Source: Nitrospina sp. (GTDB taxonomy: Bacteria > Nitrospinota > Nitrospinia > Nitrospinales > Nitrospinaceae). From it: a DNA stretch of 6,283 bases. A model generated the notes under the pieces. That model saw only the letters and a program-made list of their open reading frames with translations. It made no database searches and had not been told where the DNA came from. Below are positions 1-6,283 of this stretch, piece by piece. Location of the stretch: assembly GCA_004357435.1 (NCBI GenBank), contig SMVS01000086.1:1-6283 (forward strand), read 5' to 3'. The position numbers and the translations under genes were made by a program. The number at the start of each line of letters is the position of its first letter. Within the stretch, counting starts at the first letter, position 1.

Positions 1-1239
1 AACCTGGAACGGCCCCGGCCCATGAACCGTCTCCTGCACGGCGATGTGGGAAGCGGTAAAACCATCGTCGCCCTGACCGCCCTGTTGACCGCCATTGACA
101 ACGGCTATCAGGCGGCCCTCATGGCGCCCACCGAGCTTTTGGCGGAACAGCATTTCCTGAACATCCAGCCCTACTGCGAAGCGCTGGGGCTTCGCCTGGA
201 ACTGCTAGTGTCCAACCTCAAAGACAAAAATAAAATCATTGAAGACCTGGCGAGTGGCAATATTTCTCTGGTGGTGGGCACCCACGCTCTCATTCAAAAG
301 AACGTGCAATTTAAAAATCTTGGCCTGGCGGTGATCGACGAACAACACCGCTTTGGGGTTCTGCAACGCGACGCCATCGGCAAAAAAGGCCAGGCTCCGC
401 ACCTGTTGGTCATGACCGCCACCCCCATCCCCCGGTCGCTGGCCATGACCCTTTATGGCGACATGGACATTTCCATCCTCGACGAAATGCCGCCGGGCCG
501 ACAGGCGATTCGTACCGAGCGGGTGGACGCCGGGAAACGCGACCGCGCCTACGACTTCCTCAATAAGGCCTTGGACCAGGGCCGGCAGGCGTATGTGGTC
601 TGCCCCCTCATCGAAGAATCGGAAACCCTCGACTTAAAAACCGCCGAAAGCGTCGTGGAAGATTTAAAGAACCGGTTCCCAAAACATAAAGTGCAGTTGA
701 TTCATGGCCGACTCAAAAAAGAGGAACGCCAAACCCTGATGGCGGATTTCAAAAAAGGCGGGATCGATATTCTGGTGGCCACAACGGTGATCGAAGTGGG
801 CATCGACATTCCCAACGCCACACTCATGGTGGTGGAACACGCCGAGCGGTTCGGCCTGGCGCAACTGCATCAACTGCGCGGACGGGTCGGGCGGGGCGTC
901 CACGCCTCGCACTGCCTGCTGATCGCCTATCCACCCGTTTCCGAGTCCGGCCAGGCCCGCCTGCAGGCCATGGTCGAGTCCAATGACGGCTTTGTCATCG
1001 CCGAAGAGGATTTGAAAATCCGCGGCCCCGGCGATTTCATGGGCACCCGCCAGTCCGGCTTGCCCGATCTGAAAGCCGCCGACTTGATCCGTGACATCAA
1101 AATCATCGAAATCACCCGCAAGGAAGCCTTCGCCCTGATCGACCGCGACCCCCACCTCGAACACCCCGACCACCACCAACTGAAAGCGGCACTGCAACAT
1201 AAGCTGGGCGACCGCCTCGATTTGGCCGACATCCTTTAA
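1..1239 (+). CDS. recG: ATP-dependent DNA helicase RecG, C-terminal part (5' end outside window)
   Basis: RecG is a cytoplasmic superfamily 2 DNA translocase that reverses stalled forks and processes branched recombination intermediates. The frame is open from base 1, so the N-terminal wedge domain and the first helicase residues lie outside the window; 412 codons remain. Visible in order, in window codons: Walker A GDVGSGKT (14-21), the APTELLAEQH segment (about 44-53), the DEQHRFGV motif II box (about 113-120), TATPIPR (about 138-144), CPLIEESE (about 201-208), the motif V region TTVIEVGIDIPNA, the motif VI region QLRGRVGRG, and the RecG-typical end GPGDFMGTRQSG. These match E. coli RecG, as I recall it, almost block for block, and the end lies at the normal family position. 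All helicase motifs are intact. The ATG at 22 falls inside the conserved block before Walker A and is not the start. No gene follows closely on this strand; a repeat-bearing gap separates it from the next unit. Confidence 0.97.
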   Translation, partial: NLERPRPMNRLLHGDVGSGKTIVALTALLTAIDNGYQAALMAPTELLAEQHFLNIQPYCEALGLRLELLVSNLKDKNKIIEDLASGNISLVVGTHALIQKNVQFKNLGLAVIDEQHRFGVLQRDAIGKKGQAPHLLVMTATPIPRSLAMTLYGDMDISILDEMPPGRQAIRTERVDAGKRDRAYDFLNKALDQGRQAYVVCPLIEESETLDLKTAESVVEDLKNRFPKHKVQLIHGRLKKEERQTLMADFKKGGIDILVATTVIEVGIDIPNATLMVVEHAERFGLAQLHQLRGRVGRGVHASHCLLIAYPPVSESGQARLQAMVESNDGFVIAEEDLKIRGPGDFMGTRQSGLPDLKAADLIRDIKIIEITRKEAFALIDRDPHLEHPDHHQLKAALQHKLGDRLDLADIL

Positions 1240-1244
1240 CCGGC

Positions 1245-1259
1245 CCAAGTTGCACTTGG
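1245..1259 (+). other. Short hairpin just after the recG stop codon
   Basis: CCAAGT (1245-1250) and ACTTGG (1254-1259) form a perfect 6-bp stem with a 3-base loop, starting five bases after the recG stop. No T-run follows, so it is not a classical intrinsic terminator. It could stabilise the 3' end of the recG mRNA or be fortuitous. Confidence 0.3.
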
Positions 1260-1261
1260 AA

Positions 1262-1387
1262 GCAAGATTCTTCGCTAAAGCTCAGAATGACACCCTTAAA
1301 AAAACGTTAACCATGTCATGCTGAACGGAGTAAAGCATCTATGTTTTATTGGCGATTCAATCCCCCTTCGACAAGCTCAGAATGACA
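1262..1387. repeat. Cluster of three degenerate TGTCATTCTGAGC-type dispersed repeats
   Basis: Copy 1 (1262-1292) contains AAGCTCAGAATGACA. Copy 3 (1366-1387) has the same 15-base end preceded by CTTCGAC. Copy 2 (1314-1340) is in the opposite orientation and reads TGTCATGCTGAAC through to AAGCATCT, resembling the reverse complement of copy 1, TGTCATTCTGAGC through to AAGAATCT. Copies 1 and 2 therefore make an imperfect inverted repeat, and copies 1 and 3 a direct repeat. From memory, motifs of this kind are scattered through the intergenic DNA of many unrelated bacteria; their function is unknown. No protein gene is supported here. Confidence 0.6.
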
Positions 1388-1388
1388 G

Positions 1389-1434
1389 TTGAATCCATCC
1401 GTGTTTATCTGTGTCCATCTGTGGTCAATTGAAT
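1389..1434. repeat. CCATCTGTG-type dispersed repeat with internal repetition and TTGAAT flanks
   Basis: Three related units follow each other: CCATCCGTG (about 1396-1403), TTATCTGTG (about 1405-1413) and CCATCTGTGG (about 1415-1424). The core lies between two exact TTGAAT hexamers (1389-1394 and 1429-1434), which may be a coincidence or short target duplications. I recall similar elements, with the core ATCCGTGTTTATCTGTG, as common intergenic repeats in many bacterial genomes. It lies directly beside the TGTCATTCTGAGC-type cluster, so this gap has collected two repeat families. Confidence 0.5.
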
Positions 1435-1463
1435 TTCTCTGAGTCTAGCGGTATATGTGATAT

Positions 1464-1493
1464 CCCCTTCATTAGCTTCATGCCCCGAAGGGG
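1464..1493. repeat. Inverted repeat CCCCTTC / GAAGGGG upstream of the NusG-II promoter
   Basis: CCCCTTC (1464-1470) is the exact reverse complement of GAAGGGG (1487-1493), separated by 16 bases. The right arm can instead pair locally as CCCC-GAA-GGGG (1483-1493), so the two foldings exclude each other. It ends about 27 bases before the proposed -35 element, so it would be an upstream operator-like site or a relic of another repeat, not part of the transcript. No known regulator site is recognised. Confidence 0.3.
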
Positions 1494-1519
1494 TACGGGT
1501 CGGCTCTTTGCTGGCGGAC

Positions 1520-1549
1520 GTGACCCGGTGGGCACGGGAGTGGTATACT
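1520..1549 (+). promoter_or_regulatory. Probable sigma-70-type promoter with extended -10 for the NusG-II/M1 peptidase unit
   Basis: The -10 element is TATACT (1544-1549), preceded by TG one base upstream (1541-1542), which makes an extended -10. A weak -35, GTGACC (1520-1525), matches four of six TTGACA positions, with an 18-base spacer. The ATG of the next gene begins about 34 bases after the -10, a normal distance for a short leader. The call rests on consensus matching only. Confidence 0.5.
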
Positions 1550-1570
1550 GTGATTTCTAAAATCAATTTT

Positions 1571-1576
1571 AAAGGT
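1571..1576 (+). promoter_or_regulatory. Ribosome binding site fixing the NusG-II start
   Basis: AAAGGT lies six bases before the ATG at 1583, in an AT-rich leader. It is the only good Shine-Dalgarno candidate near the possible starts. It argues against the in-frame GTG at 1457, which would also put the promoter inside the gene. Confidence 0.6.
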
Positions 1577-1582
1577 AATTTT

Positions 1583-1957
1583 ATGATCCTGAAATTGACC
1601 CAGGCCGATAAAATTCTGGTCGCCGTGCTACTGGCCTTCAACCTGTTCTTGTTTTCAAAAGTGGGTTATAGCACTGACCAAGGAAACTGGGTGGTGATCG
1701 AAGTGGATCAAAAGGAAGTGGCGCGGCTGGCACTGGCCGAAAACCAGATCGTGCACGTCACCGGTCCGCTGGGCGAAACGGAAGTCGAAGTGAAAGACGG
1801 TCAGGCGCGCATCCGGCGCTCGCCCTGCAATAAAAAACTGTGCATCAAATCAGGATTCATCCGGTACGCTGACCGCATCTCCGCCTGCCTGCCCAACCGC
1901 GTCGTGGTGCGCATCCAGAGCCAGAGCCATCGCGGCATCGACGCCATACTCAGTTGA
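1583..1957 (+). CDS. NusG domain II-containing membrane-anchored protein
   Basis: This is a 124-residue protein of the NusG domain II family (PF07009-type). The family shares a fold with an inserted domain of some NusG proteins but is not a transcription factor, and its role is not settled. A single hydrophobic segment at about residues 11-27 should anchor it in the inner membrane with the rest outside the cytoplasm. The soluble part carries the family's cysteine pattern SPCNKKLC (C82, C87), then a third cysteine, C102, in ACLPNRVVVRI; SPC-x4-C and CLPN are its hallmark. The start is the ATG at 1583, set by the ribosome binding site and by the hydrophobic segment following directly. The stop lies two bases before the next ATG, so it heads a two-gene unit with the exported peptidase. 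The cysteines suggest a metal, redox or disulfide role; that is inference. Confidence 0.85.
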   Translation: MILKLTQADKILVAVLLAFNLFLFSKVGYSTDQGNWVVIEVDQKEVARLALAENQIVHVTGPLGETEVEVKDGQARIRRSPCNKKLCIKSGFIRYADRISACLPNRVVVRIQSQSHRGIDAILS

Positions 1958-1959
1958 TC

Positions 1960-4104
1960 ATGGCCCGCCCCGCAGGCCAGTGGGTCCTCATCGCCATTTA
2001 TTTTTTTCTGATGACGGGGCCGGCACATACGGCTTCGCAATGGAACCGGCCCAGCCACCATCAGTTGACAGTCACGCTCGATCCTTTAACCCGATCGGCG
2101 AAAATCCAGGACATTCTGACCCTGCACCCCAACATCAAGGGAAAAGCGTCGCTGACTTTTCTCCTGCACGACTCTTATCAGATTGATGAAATCGAAATCC
2201 CGCACCAGGGCAATTGGAAAGTTGAAACCAAGCGCGATCAAAACCTGAAACGCATCACCATTTTCAAACCTGAGGGACAAGCCTGGCCGGAATTTCTGGA
2301 GATCCGGTTCCGCTACCATGGTTTCTACTTCGACCCCTTGCGTTCCGGCAACGAGGAGGCGTCAAAAGACACCGCCGTATTTCTATCGCGAGCCAGTTAT
2401 TTTTACCCGGTGAGTGATTTGGATGATGAACTGCTGACATTTTCACTGGCGGTGACCACCCCGCCGGAGTGGAAAGTGGTGAGCCAGGGCAAACGCATCC
2501 GCGAAACCACTATCAACGGCCCGCGCCACACTTTCTGGCAATGCGACGATCCCATGGAGGAAATTTTTTTGGTCGCCGACCGGTTTCACGAGACCACCGC
2601 CCAGCATGAAGACGTGCGCCTCTATGTTTTTCTGCGGAGCGACGACACGGAACTGGCGGACCGCTATTTAAAAGCGGCGCGTTCCTACATTGCCTTTTAC
2701 GAAAAACTGCTGGGCGCGTACCCGTTCGTCAAATTCGCCATGGTGGAAAACTCCCTGCAAACCGGTTACGGCATGCCGTCCTTCACCCTGCTCGGATCAC
2801 GCCTGATCCGCTTTCCGTTCATCCTCAAAACCTCATACCCCCACGAAATTCTGCACAACTGGTGGGGCAACAGCGTTTACGTCGATCCCAAAAGCGGCAA
2901 CTGGTCGGAGGGGCTCACCTCTTATTTGTCCGATCATCTGTTTCCGGAGCTGGCCGGCCAAGGCGACCGCTACCGGTTTCAGCTGTTGATGAACACCCTC
3001 AACTATGTGAATGCTGAAAACGATTTTCCCCTGGAAAAATTCCAAGGGCGCGCGGACCGGGCGTCGCAGGCTATCGGCTACGGAAAAATGGTCATGGTCC
3101 TGCAGATGCTGAGACTGGAGGTCGGTGATAAAGCCTTCCTGCACGCCTTGGGCGATTTTTATTTTACCCAAAGATTTCGGCGCGCCGGATTCCGCGAACT
3201 GCGCGCTCATTTTGAAAGCGCCGCCGGTAAAAGCCTGGAACCGTTTTTCCGGCAATGGATAAAACTCAAAGGCGCGCCGCAGTTGGAACTGGCTGACGCG
3301 GTTTACGAAGAATTCGCCGGCGAGTACCGGGTTAGTCTGGACATCCTGCAAAAACAGGGACGCCCCCTGTTCCAACTCACCCTGCCGGTCGCCGTTTGGG
3401 TCGAAGGCCAAAAAAACCCGCACATTGAAAATCTTGCGCTGGCGCAAAAAGACCGGCAAACCCTGCGCTTGTTCGTGACCGAAAAACCACGCGCCGTCCT
3501 GCTCGATCCTTACCACGACATATTCCGCAAACTGGACCGGCGCGAAGTGCCCGCCAGCATCGGCCAGACCTACGGCGCGAAATCGGCGCGCGCCATTCTG
3601 CCGGAAGACGACGCCTTGCAATCCGGCTACGCGAAGTTTGCACACGCATTGGGAGCCGAACCGGTCAGCGCAACCAAGACCCCGGCCTCAGAAGGTGCCT
3701 TATGGGTCTTCGGCAGGAACAATCGCATGGCCACCACTTTAAAAAACGCACTCGAAAATTATGGGGTGGTCTTTGAGGACGACGAAATCCGTATCGATGA
3801 GAAATCGTTTCCGTGGCAAGACCACAGTTTCGTTTTTACTGTGCCGCAGGCGGACCATCCGGAGCATTCAGCGACCTGGGTGATCGCTGGCTCGACGGAG
3901 AGTCTAGCCGGACTGCAACGCAAATTGCCGCATTACAGCAAGTATGGAGCGCTGGTCTTCAAGGGCACAGCGCCCGACAACCAGTTCAAAAGCACCTGGC
4001 CCGCACAACGGACCGGACTGTTGAAAATTTTCGCGCCCGGCGACACTTTTCTGCCATCCCTGCCGCCCCGCCCGCCGCTGGTCAATTTCAAACCGGAATT
4101 TTAA
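1960..4104 (+). CDS. Exported M1-like zinc metallopeptidase
   Basis: This 714-residue protein resembles gluzincin peptidases of the M1 (aminopeptidase N / LTA4 hydrolase) clan. Residues 1-25 form a signal peptide: a charged start, a hydrophobic core VLIAIYFFLM, and likely cleavage between about residues 22 and 25. A beta-rich N-terminal domain follows. The catalytic core has HEILH (H295, E296, H299), with the third zinc ligand probably E317 in NWSEGL, and a candidate transition-state tyrosine Y374 in GYGKMV. Where classical members have GxMEN, this protein has TGYGMPS (268-274), without the glutamate that holds the substrate's amino end. Residues from about 540 form an extra C-terminal domain that I do not recognise. 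The ATG at 1960 leaves two bases after the NusG-II stop; an in-frame TTG at 1954 would overlap that stop. No clear Shine-Dalgarno is seen, so translational coupling is likely. Substrate is unknown; it probably acts in the periplasm or at the cell surface. Confidence 0.88.
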   Translation: MARPAGQWVLIAIYFFLMTGPAHTASQWNRPSHHQLTVTLDPLTRSAKIQDILTLHPNIKGKASLTFLLHDSYQIDEIEIPHQGNWKVETKRDQNLKRITIFKPEGQAWPEFLEIRFRYHGFYFDPLRSGNEEASKDTAVFLSRASYFYPVSDLDDELLTFSLAVTTPPEWKVVSQGKRIRETTINGPRHTFWQCDDPMEEIFLVADRFHETTAQHEDVRLYVFLRSDDTELADRYLKAARSYIAFYEKLLGAYPFVKFAMVENSLQTGYGMPSFTLLGSRLIRFPFILKTSYPHEILHNWWGNSVYVDPKSGNWSEGLTSYLSDHLFPELAGQGDRYRFQLLMNTLNYVNAENDFPLEKFQGRADRASQAIGYGKMVMVLQMLRLEVGDKAFLHALGDFYFTQRFRRAGFRELRAHFESAAGKSLEPFFRQWIKLKGAPQLELADAVYEEFAGEYRVSLDILQKQGRPLFQLTLPVAVWVEGQKNPHIENLALAQKDRQTLRLFVTEKPRAVLLDPYHDIFRKLDRREVPASIGQTYGAKSARAILPEDDALQSGYAKFAHALGAEPVSATKTPASEGALWVFGRNNRMATTLKNALENYGVVFEDDEIRIDEKSFPWQDHSFVFTVPQADHPEHSATWVIAGSTESLAGLQRKLPHYSKYGALVFKGTAPDNQFKSTWPAQRTGLLKIFAPGDTFLPSLPPRPPLVNFKPEF

Positions 4105-4227
4105 ATTTTCAACGCCAGCGAATACTACCTTTGCATAACTTGAAAACTTTAAAACGACACCAACGTTCCAGAGGCGATCAATGTGCCCCCCCTTCTTGAA
4201 AAGTTGGTTGCCTGAGGCCAAAGAACT
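4105..4227. other. Convergent intergenic gap without a clear terminator
   Basis: This 123-base gap lies between the ends of the peptidase gene and the ATPase gene. It is AT-richer than its neighbours and has a run of seven C (4186-4192) and scattered weak complementarities, but no strong stem followed by a T-run on either strand. Termination may be Rho-dependent, or the transcripts may run into each other. Confidence 0.5.
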
Positions 4228-5940
4228 TCAACTGTAGCGAATGCGGTTGAGGACAGCCAGCACTTCCTGTTGGCGGGGCAGGGTCAACAGACCGTTATTG
4301 TAGGGCACCAGCGGACCGAATCCTGTTTGCTTCATCTCAGCGAAAATTATTTTCAATCCGGCCAGATTGGAAACCGCGCCCGCCTCCAACTCCATTTTCA
4401 GCCGTTTCAAAATCCAGCCGATCATTTCCAGCTGGCCTGCTTCCGCCAATTGCTCGATGGCGCGCGTGTTCACTTCGGTGGTGCCGAAGATGAGGGCATC
4501 CACCCCGCGGGTTTGGATCACGCAATCCTTGCGGTTCCGCCGAAACGACAGCGCGCGGGGGTCGATGCGCCGCGGTTGAAGGGCCGGGAACCCAAAGCGA
4601 ATTTCCTGTTGCCGGCCGGTGGGTTGCGCCGCGGCAATGCTTTTGGCTTTAGCCGTCACCCACTGCGGCTGAAACTCGTGCATGGCGATCACCTCCCGCG
4701 CCGGCTCGAAATAATCGCCACTGCCGCCCATGACCAGCAGACTGCTGACGCCGAACTTTTCATAAATTTCCTGAATCCGGTCGAGCAACGGCGTGATCGG
4801 CTCGTGGTCGCTCTGCACCAGGGCCTGCATCCGGGAATCGCGAATCATGAAATTGCTGGCGCAGGTGTCCTCGTCCATCAGCAACAGTTCGGTCCCGGCT
4901 TCAAGAGCTTCGATGATATTGACCGCCTGCGACGTCGAGCCGCTGGCGGACAGGGTGGAAAAATTCCGGGTCGAGGCGATGCCGGGCAACGCGTCCATGA
5001 ACGCCGAGATATCGACCTCGCGCACCGCGCGCCCGTCCTCCGCCCGAATTTTAACGGCGGAGTTTAAAGTGGCGATCGTTTCGCGGCCATCTCCCGGAAT
5101 GTGCGGGTCGACGGCAGACTGAATGGCTTTCAGCAAAGTGCTCTTGCCATGAAACCCGCCGCCGACCACGAGGGTGATGCCCTGGGGAAGGGCCAAGCCG
5201 CGCACGGACCCCCGGTGCGGCAAATCGACCGTCGCGCAATAATCTTCAGGGGCGCGGAACGCGATGGCGTGCTTTTTCATCGGCTGGTCGCTGATGCCGG
5301 ACCGGCGGGGCAGAATCGAACCGTCCGCCACAAACGCCGTCCACTGGTGACTGCGCAGATGATCCTGCAGGGCGGCATAGTCTTCCAAAGTCTGCCAGTG
5401 CCGGTTCAGGTCATTCAGGTTGAATGATTCCGCCAGCAAAGATTCGTGCCAGATGCGCGGCAGGTGTTCGGCAAATAGTTGCAGGCATTGCCGGCCCAGG
5501 ACCTTGCGCCCGTCCGCCGGCAGACCCACGAAGTGAATCAGTTCCACCTGGCCATCGGCCACCGCCACGGCACTGCGTTTCAATATTTTCTGGCCGGGGG
5601 TGAGGGCGGTGATGACGCCGCTCTTGCCGGACCCGGACGGTTTAAAATTCATCCGGCCCACCGCGGTATGAAACGCGCGCAGGAGGAAATCTTCCAGAGC
5701 CAGCCGCTTGAGCGGTGTGTCGTGGCAGTCAGGCGGCAGTCCGCTGTCCTTCAGGGAAACCGTCACCGCCAGCCGGGTCGGCCACGCGAACGGGTCGCCC
5801 TGCACGTGCTCGAATTTCAATTCAAATGGGGAGTAATCCCAAACCGTTTCTTCCAGGAATTTGTAAGCCTTGTACCCCCGGCCATCTACGGACTGAATGC
5901 GTTGACTCAATTCATTTGGAATTTTAGCGGAGGCGGGCAC
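4228..5940 (-). CDS. ABC-class predicted ATPase (PF09818-type)
   Basis: This 570-residue cytoplasmic protein matches the family annotated as predicted ATPase of the ABC class; its biological role is not established. The N-terminus has the family-type block DGRGYKAYK (19-27) and HVQGDPFAWPTR (45-56). A glycine-rich SGSGKSG (102-108) resembles a P-loop. The real Walker A is GGGFHGKST (260-268), followed by a signature-like LSASGSTSQ (330-338), Walker B ELLLMDEDTC (351-360, D356 and E357), and the family stretch SNFMIRD with VMGGSGDYF (403-411). No membrane segment is present, so it is not a transporter subunit. Length is typical. The GTG at 5940 is used as start; the in-frame TAG at 5944-5946 blocks anything further upstream, and a TTG at 5910 is possible. 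Neither has a clear Shine-Dalgarno. It lies directly after a radical SAM-type gene, probably in one operon. Confidence 0.88.
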   Translation of the reverse strand: MPASAKIPNELSQRIQSVDGRGYKAYKFLEETVWDYSPFELKFEHVQGDPFAWPTRLAVTVSLKDSGLPPDCHDTPLKRLALEDFLLRAFHTAVGRMNFKPSGSGKSGVITALTPGQKILKRSAVAVADGQVELIHFVGLPADGRKVLGRQCLQLFAEHLPRIWHESLLAESFNLNDLNRHWQTLEDYAALQDHLRSHQWTAFVADGSILPRRSGISDQPMKKHAIAFRAPEDYCATVDLPHRGSVRGLALPQGITLVVGGGFHGKSTLLKAIQSAVDPHIPGDGRETIATLNSAVKIRAEDGRAVREVDISAFMDALPGIASTRNFSTLSASGSTSQAVNIIEALEAGTELLLMDEDTCASNFMIRDSRMQALVQSDHEPITPLLDRIQEIYEKFGVSSLLVMGGSGDYFEPAREVIAMHEFQPQWVTAKAKSIAAAQPTGRQQEIRFGFPALQPRRIDPRALSFRRNRKDCVIQTRGVDALIFGTTEVNTRAIEQLAEAGQLEMIGWILKRLKMELEAGAVSNLAGLKIIFAEMKQTGFGPLVPYNNGLLTLPRQQEVLAVLNRIRYS

Positions 5941-5943
5941 GGG

Positions 5944-6283
5944 CTACAGATGTTGGGCGGAATAATGGCCAGCAAACCCTTCCGCCGAGATGCCGACGGG
6001 AAGATACTTGCGGGCGATTTCAGCAACGTGGTCGCGATAGTTCAAGGTGGTGGATTCCGCCAGCGCTTCCGCCATGGCCGACGGCAAACCGGTTTTTAAG
6101 GTGCGGGAGCCGTCGTGGGTGCCGTCGCCCAAAATGAAATGGTCGATCACCAGCGCGCGGATGCCGGTCGCGGCCAGGCGTTTGAAAAACGCATCCGCAT
6201 CCCTGAGTGGGTACAGCGGCGACAGGCAGGCCACGGTCAGGATGCCGGCGTCGGTCAGGTCATGCAACAACTGGATTCGGTCA
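5944..6283 (-). CDS. Radical SAM protein, SplB-like, C-terminal fragment (5' end outside window)
   Basis: The last 112 codons of a gene entering from the right edge. The frame stays open to base 6283, reading DRIQLLHDLTDAGI and then ACLSPLYPL. This resembles the helix and the strand with SPLYP seen near the end of the SplB-like radical SAM barrel, where the enzyme picks among captured reports of the substrate strand. IDHFILGDGT and SRTLKTGLP follow, then a helical tail. The CxxxCxxC iron-sulfur motif would lie upstream, outside the window, so the radical SAM assignment cannot be confirmed here. The TTG at 6268-6270 is internal, not a start. It ends in TAG at 5944-5946, one codon before the GTG of the ABC-class ATPase and in the same frame. 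Substrate is unknown. Confidence 0.6.
   Translation of the reverse strand, partial: DRIQLLHDLTDAGILTVACLSPLYPLRDADAFFKRLAATGIRALVIDHFILGDGTHDGSRTLKTGLPSAMAEALAESTTLNYRDHVAEIARKYLPVGISAEGFAGHYSAQHL

Noticed and set aside
664..1248. Antisense open frame of 194 codons inside recG
   Set aside because: recG is intact on the + strand with all helicase motifs, and the antisense product has no family features.
1457..1582. N-terminal extension of the NusG-II gene from a GTG at 1457
   Set aside because: No ribosome binding site, the sequence is unlike the family, and the promoter and the AAAGGT site at 1571 lie inside it.
1954..1959. TTG at 1954 as start of the M1-like peptidase
   Set aside because: It adds only two residues and overlaps the upstream stop; the ATG at 1960 begins a standard signal peptide.
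2833..3645. Long antisense open frame (270 codons) inside the M1-like peptidase gene
   Set aside because: It is a mirror of a well-supported gene with GC-rich third positions; it has no recognisable domain and no start signal.
4138..4227. Possible bidirectional terminator between the convergent genes
   Set aside because: Only short broken complementarities (AACTT/AAGTT, TTGG/CCAA) without a following T-run were found.
4270..5067. Long + strand open frames opposite the ABC-class ATPase and radical SAM genes, including 5479-6099
   Set aside because: Their translations are low-complexity, rich in R, Q, G and H, as expected for the reverse of GC-rich codons, while the - strand genes show clear motifs.

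Overview
The window looks like ordinary chromosome of a GC-rich Gram-negative-type bacterium. GC-rich codons, a secreted zinc peptidase, a membrane-anchored NusG-II protein and dispersed repeats of the TGTCATTCTGAGC kind would fit Nitrospinota or the former Deltaproteobacteria. That placement is an inference from gene content; no rRNA or other firm taxonomic marker is present. Five protein genes are visible, two of them cut by the window edges. No IS element, CRISPR array, tRNA, rRNA or phage gene was found.

Left part, + strand. Bases 1-1239 are the C-terminal helicase half of RecG, which remodels stalled replication forks and recombination intermediates. It is followed by a 343-base gap (1240-1582). 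That gap holds a small hairpin, a cluster of degenerate dispersed repeats (three TGTCATTCTGAGC-type copies, then a CCATCTGTG-type element), an inverted repeat, and a plausible extended -10 promoter at 1520-1549.

The promoter leads into a two-gene unit: a 124-residue membrane-anchored NusG domain II protein (1583-1957), then a 714-residue exported M1-like metallopeptidase (1960-4104). Only two bases separate them, so they are probably co-transcribed and translationally coupled.

Right part, - strand. The peptidase gene converges on a 570-codon ABC-class ATPase of the poorly understood PF09818-type family (4228-5940). Immediately upstream of it is the C-terminal end of a protein resembling SplB-like radical SAM enzymes (5944-6283, N-terminus outside the window). 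These two genes are in the same reading frame, separated by one TAG and one sense codon, so they probably form one operon. The small convergent gap 4105-4227 shows no convincing terminator.

No clearly new system stands out. The most interesting points are the single-stop junction between the radical SAM and ATPase genes, the altered exopeptidase motif of the M1-like enzyme, the pairing of that enzyme with a NusG-II protein, and the repeat cluster after recG.
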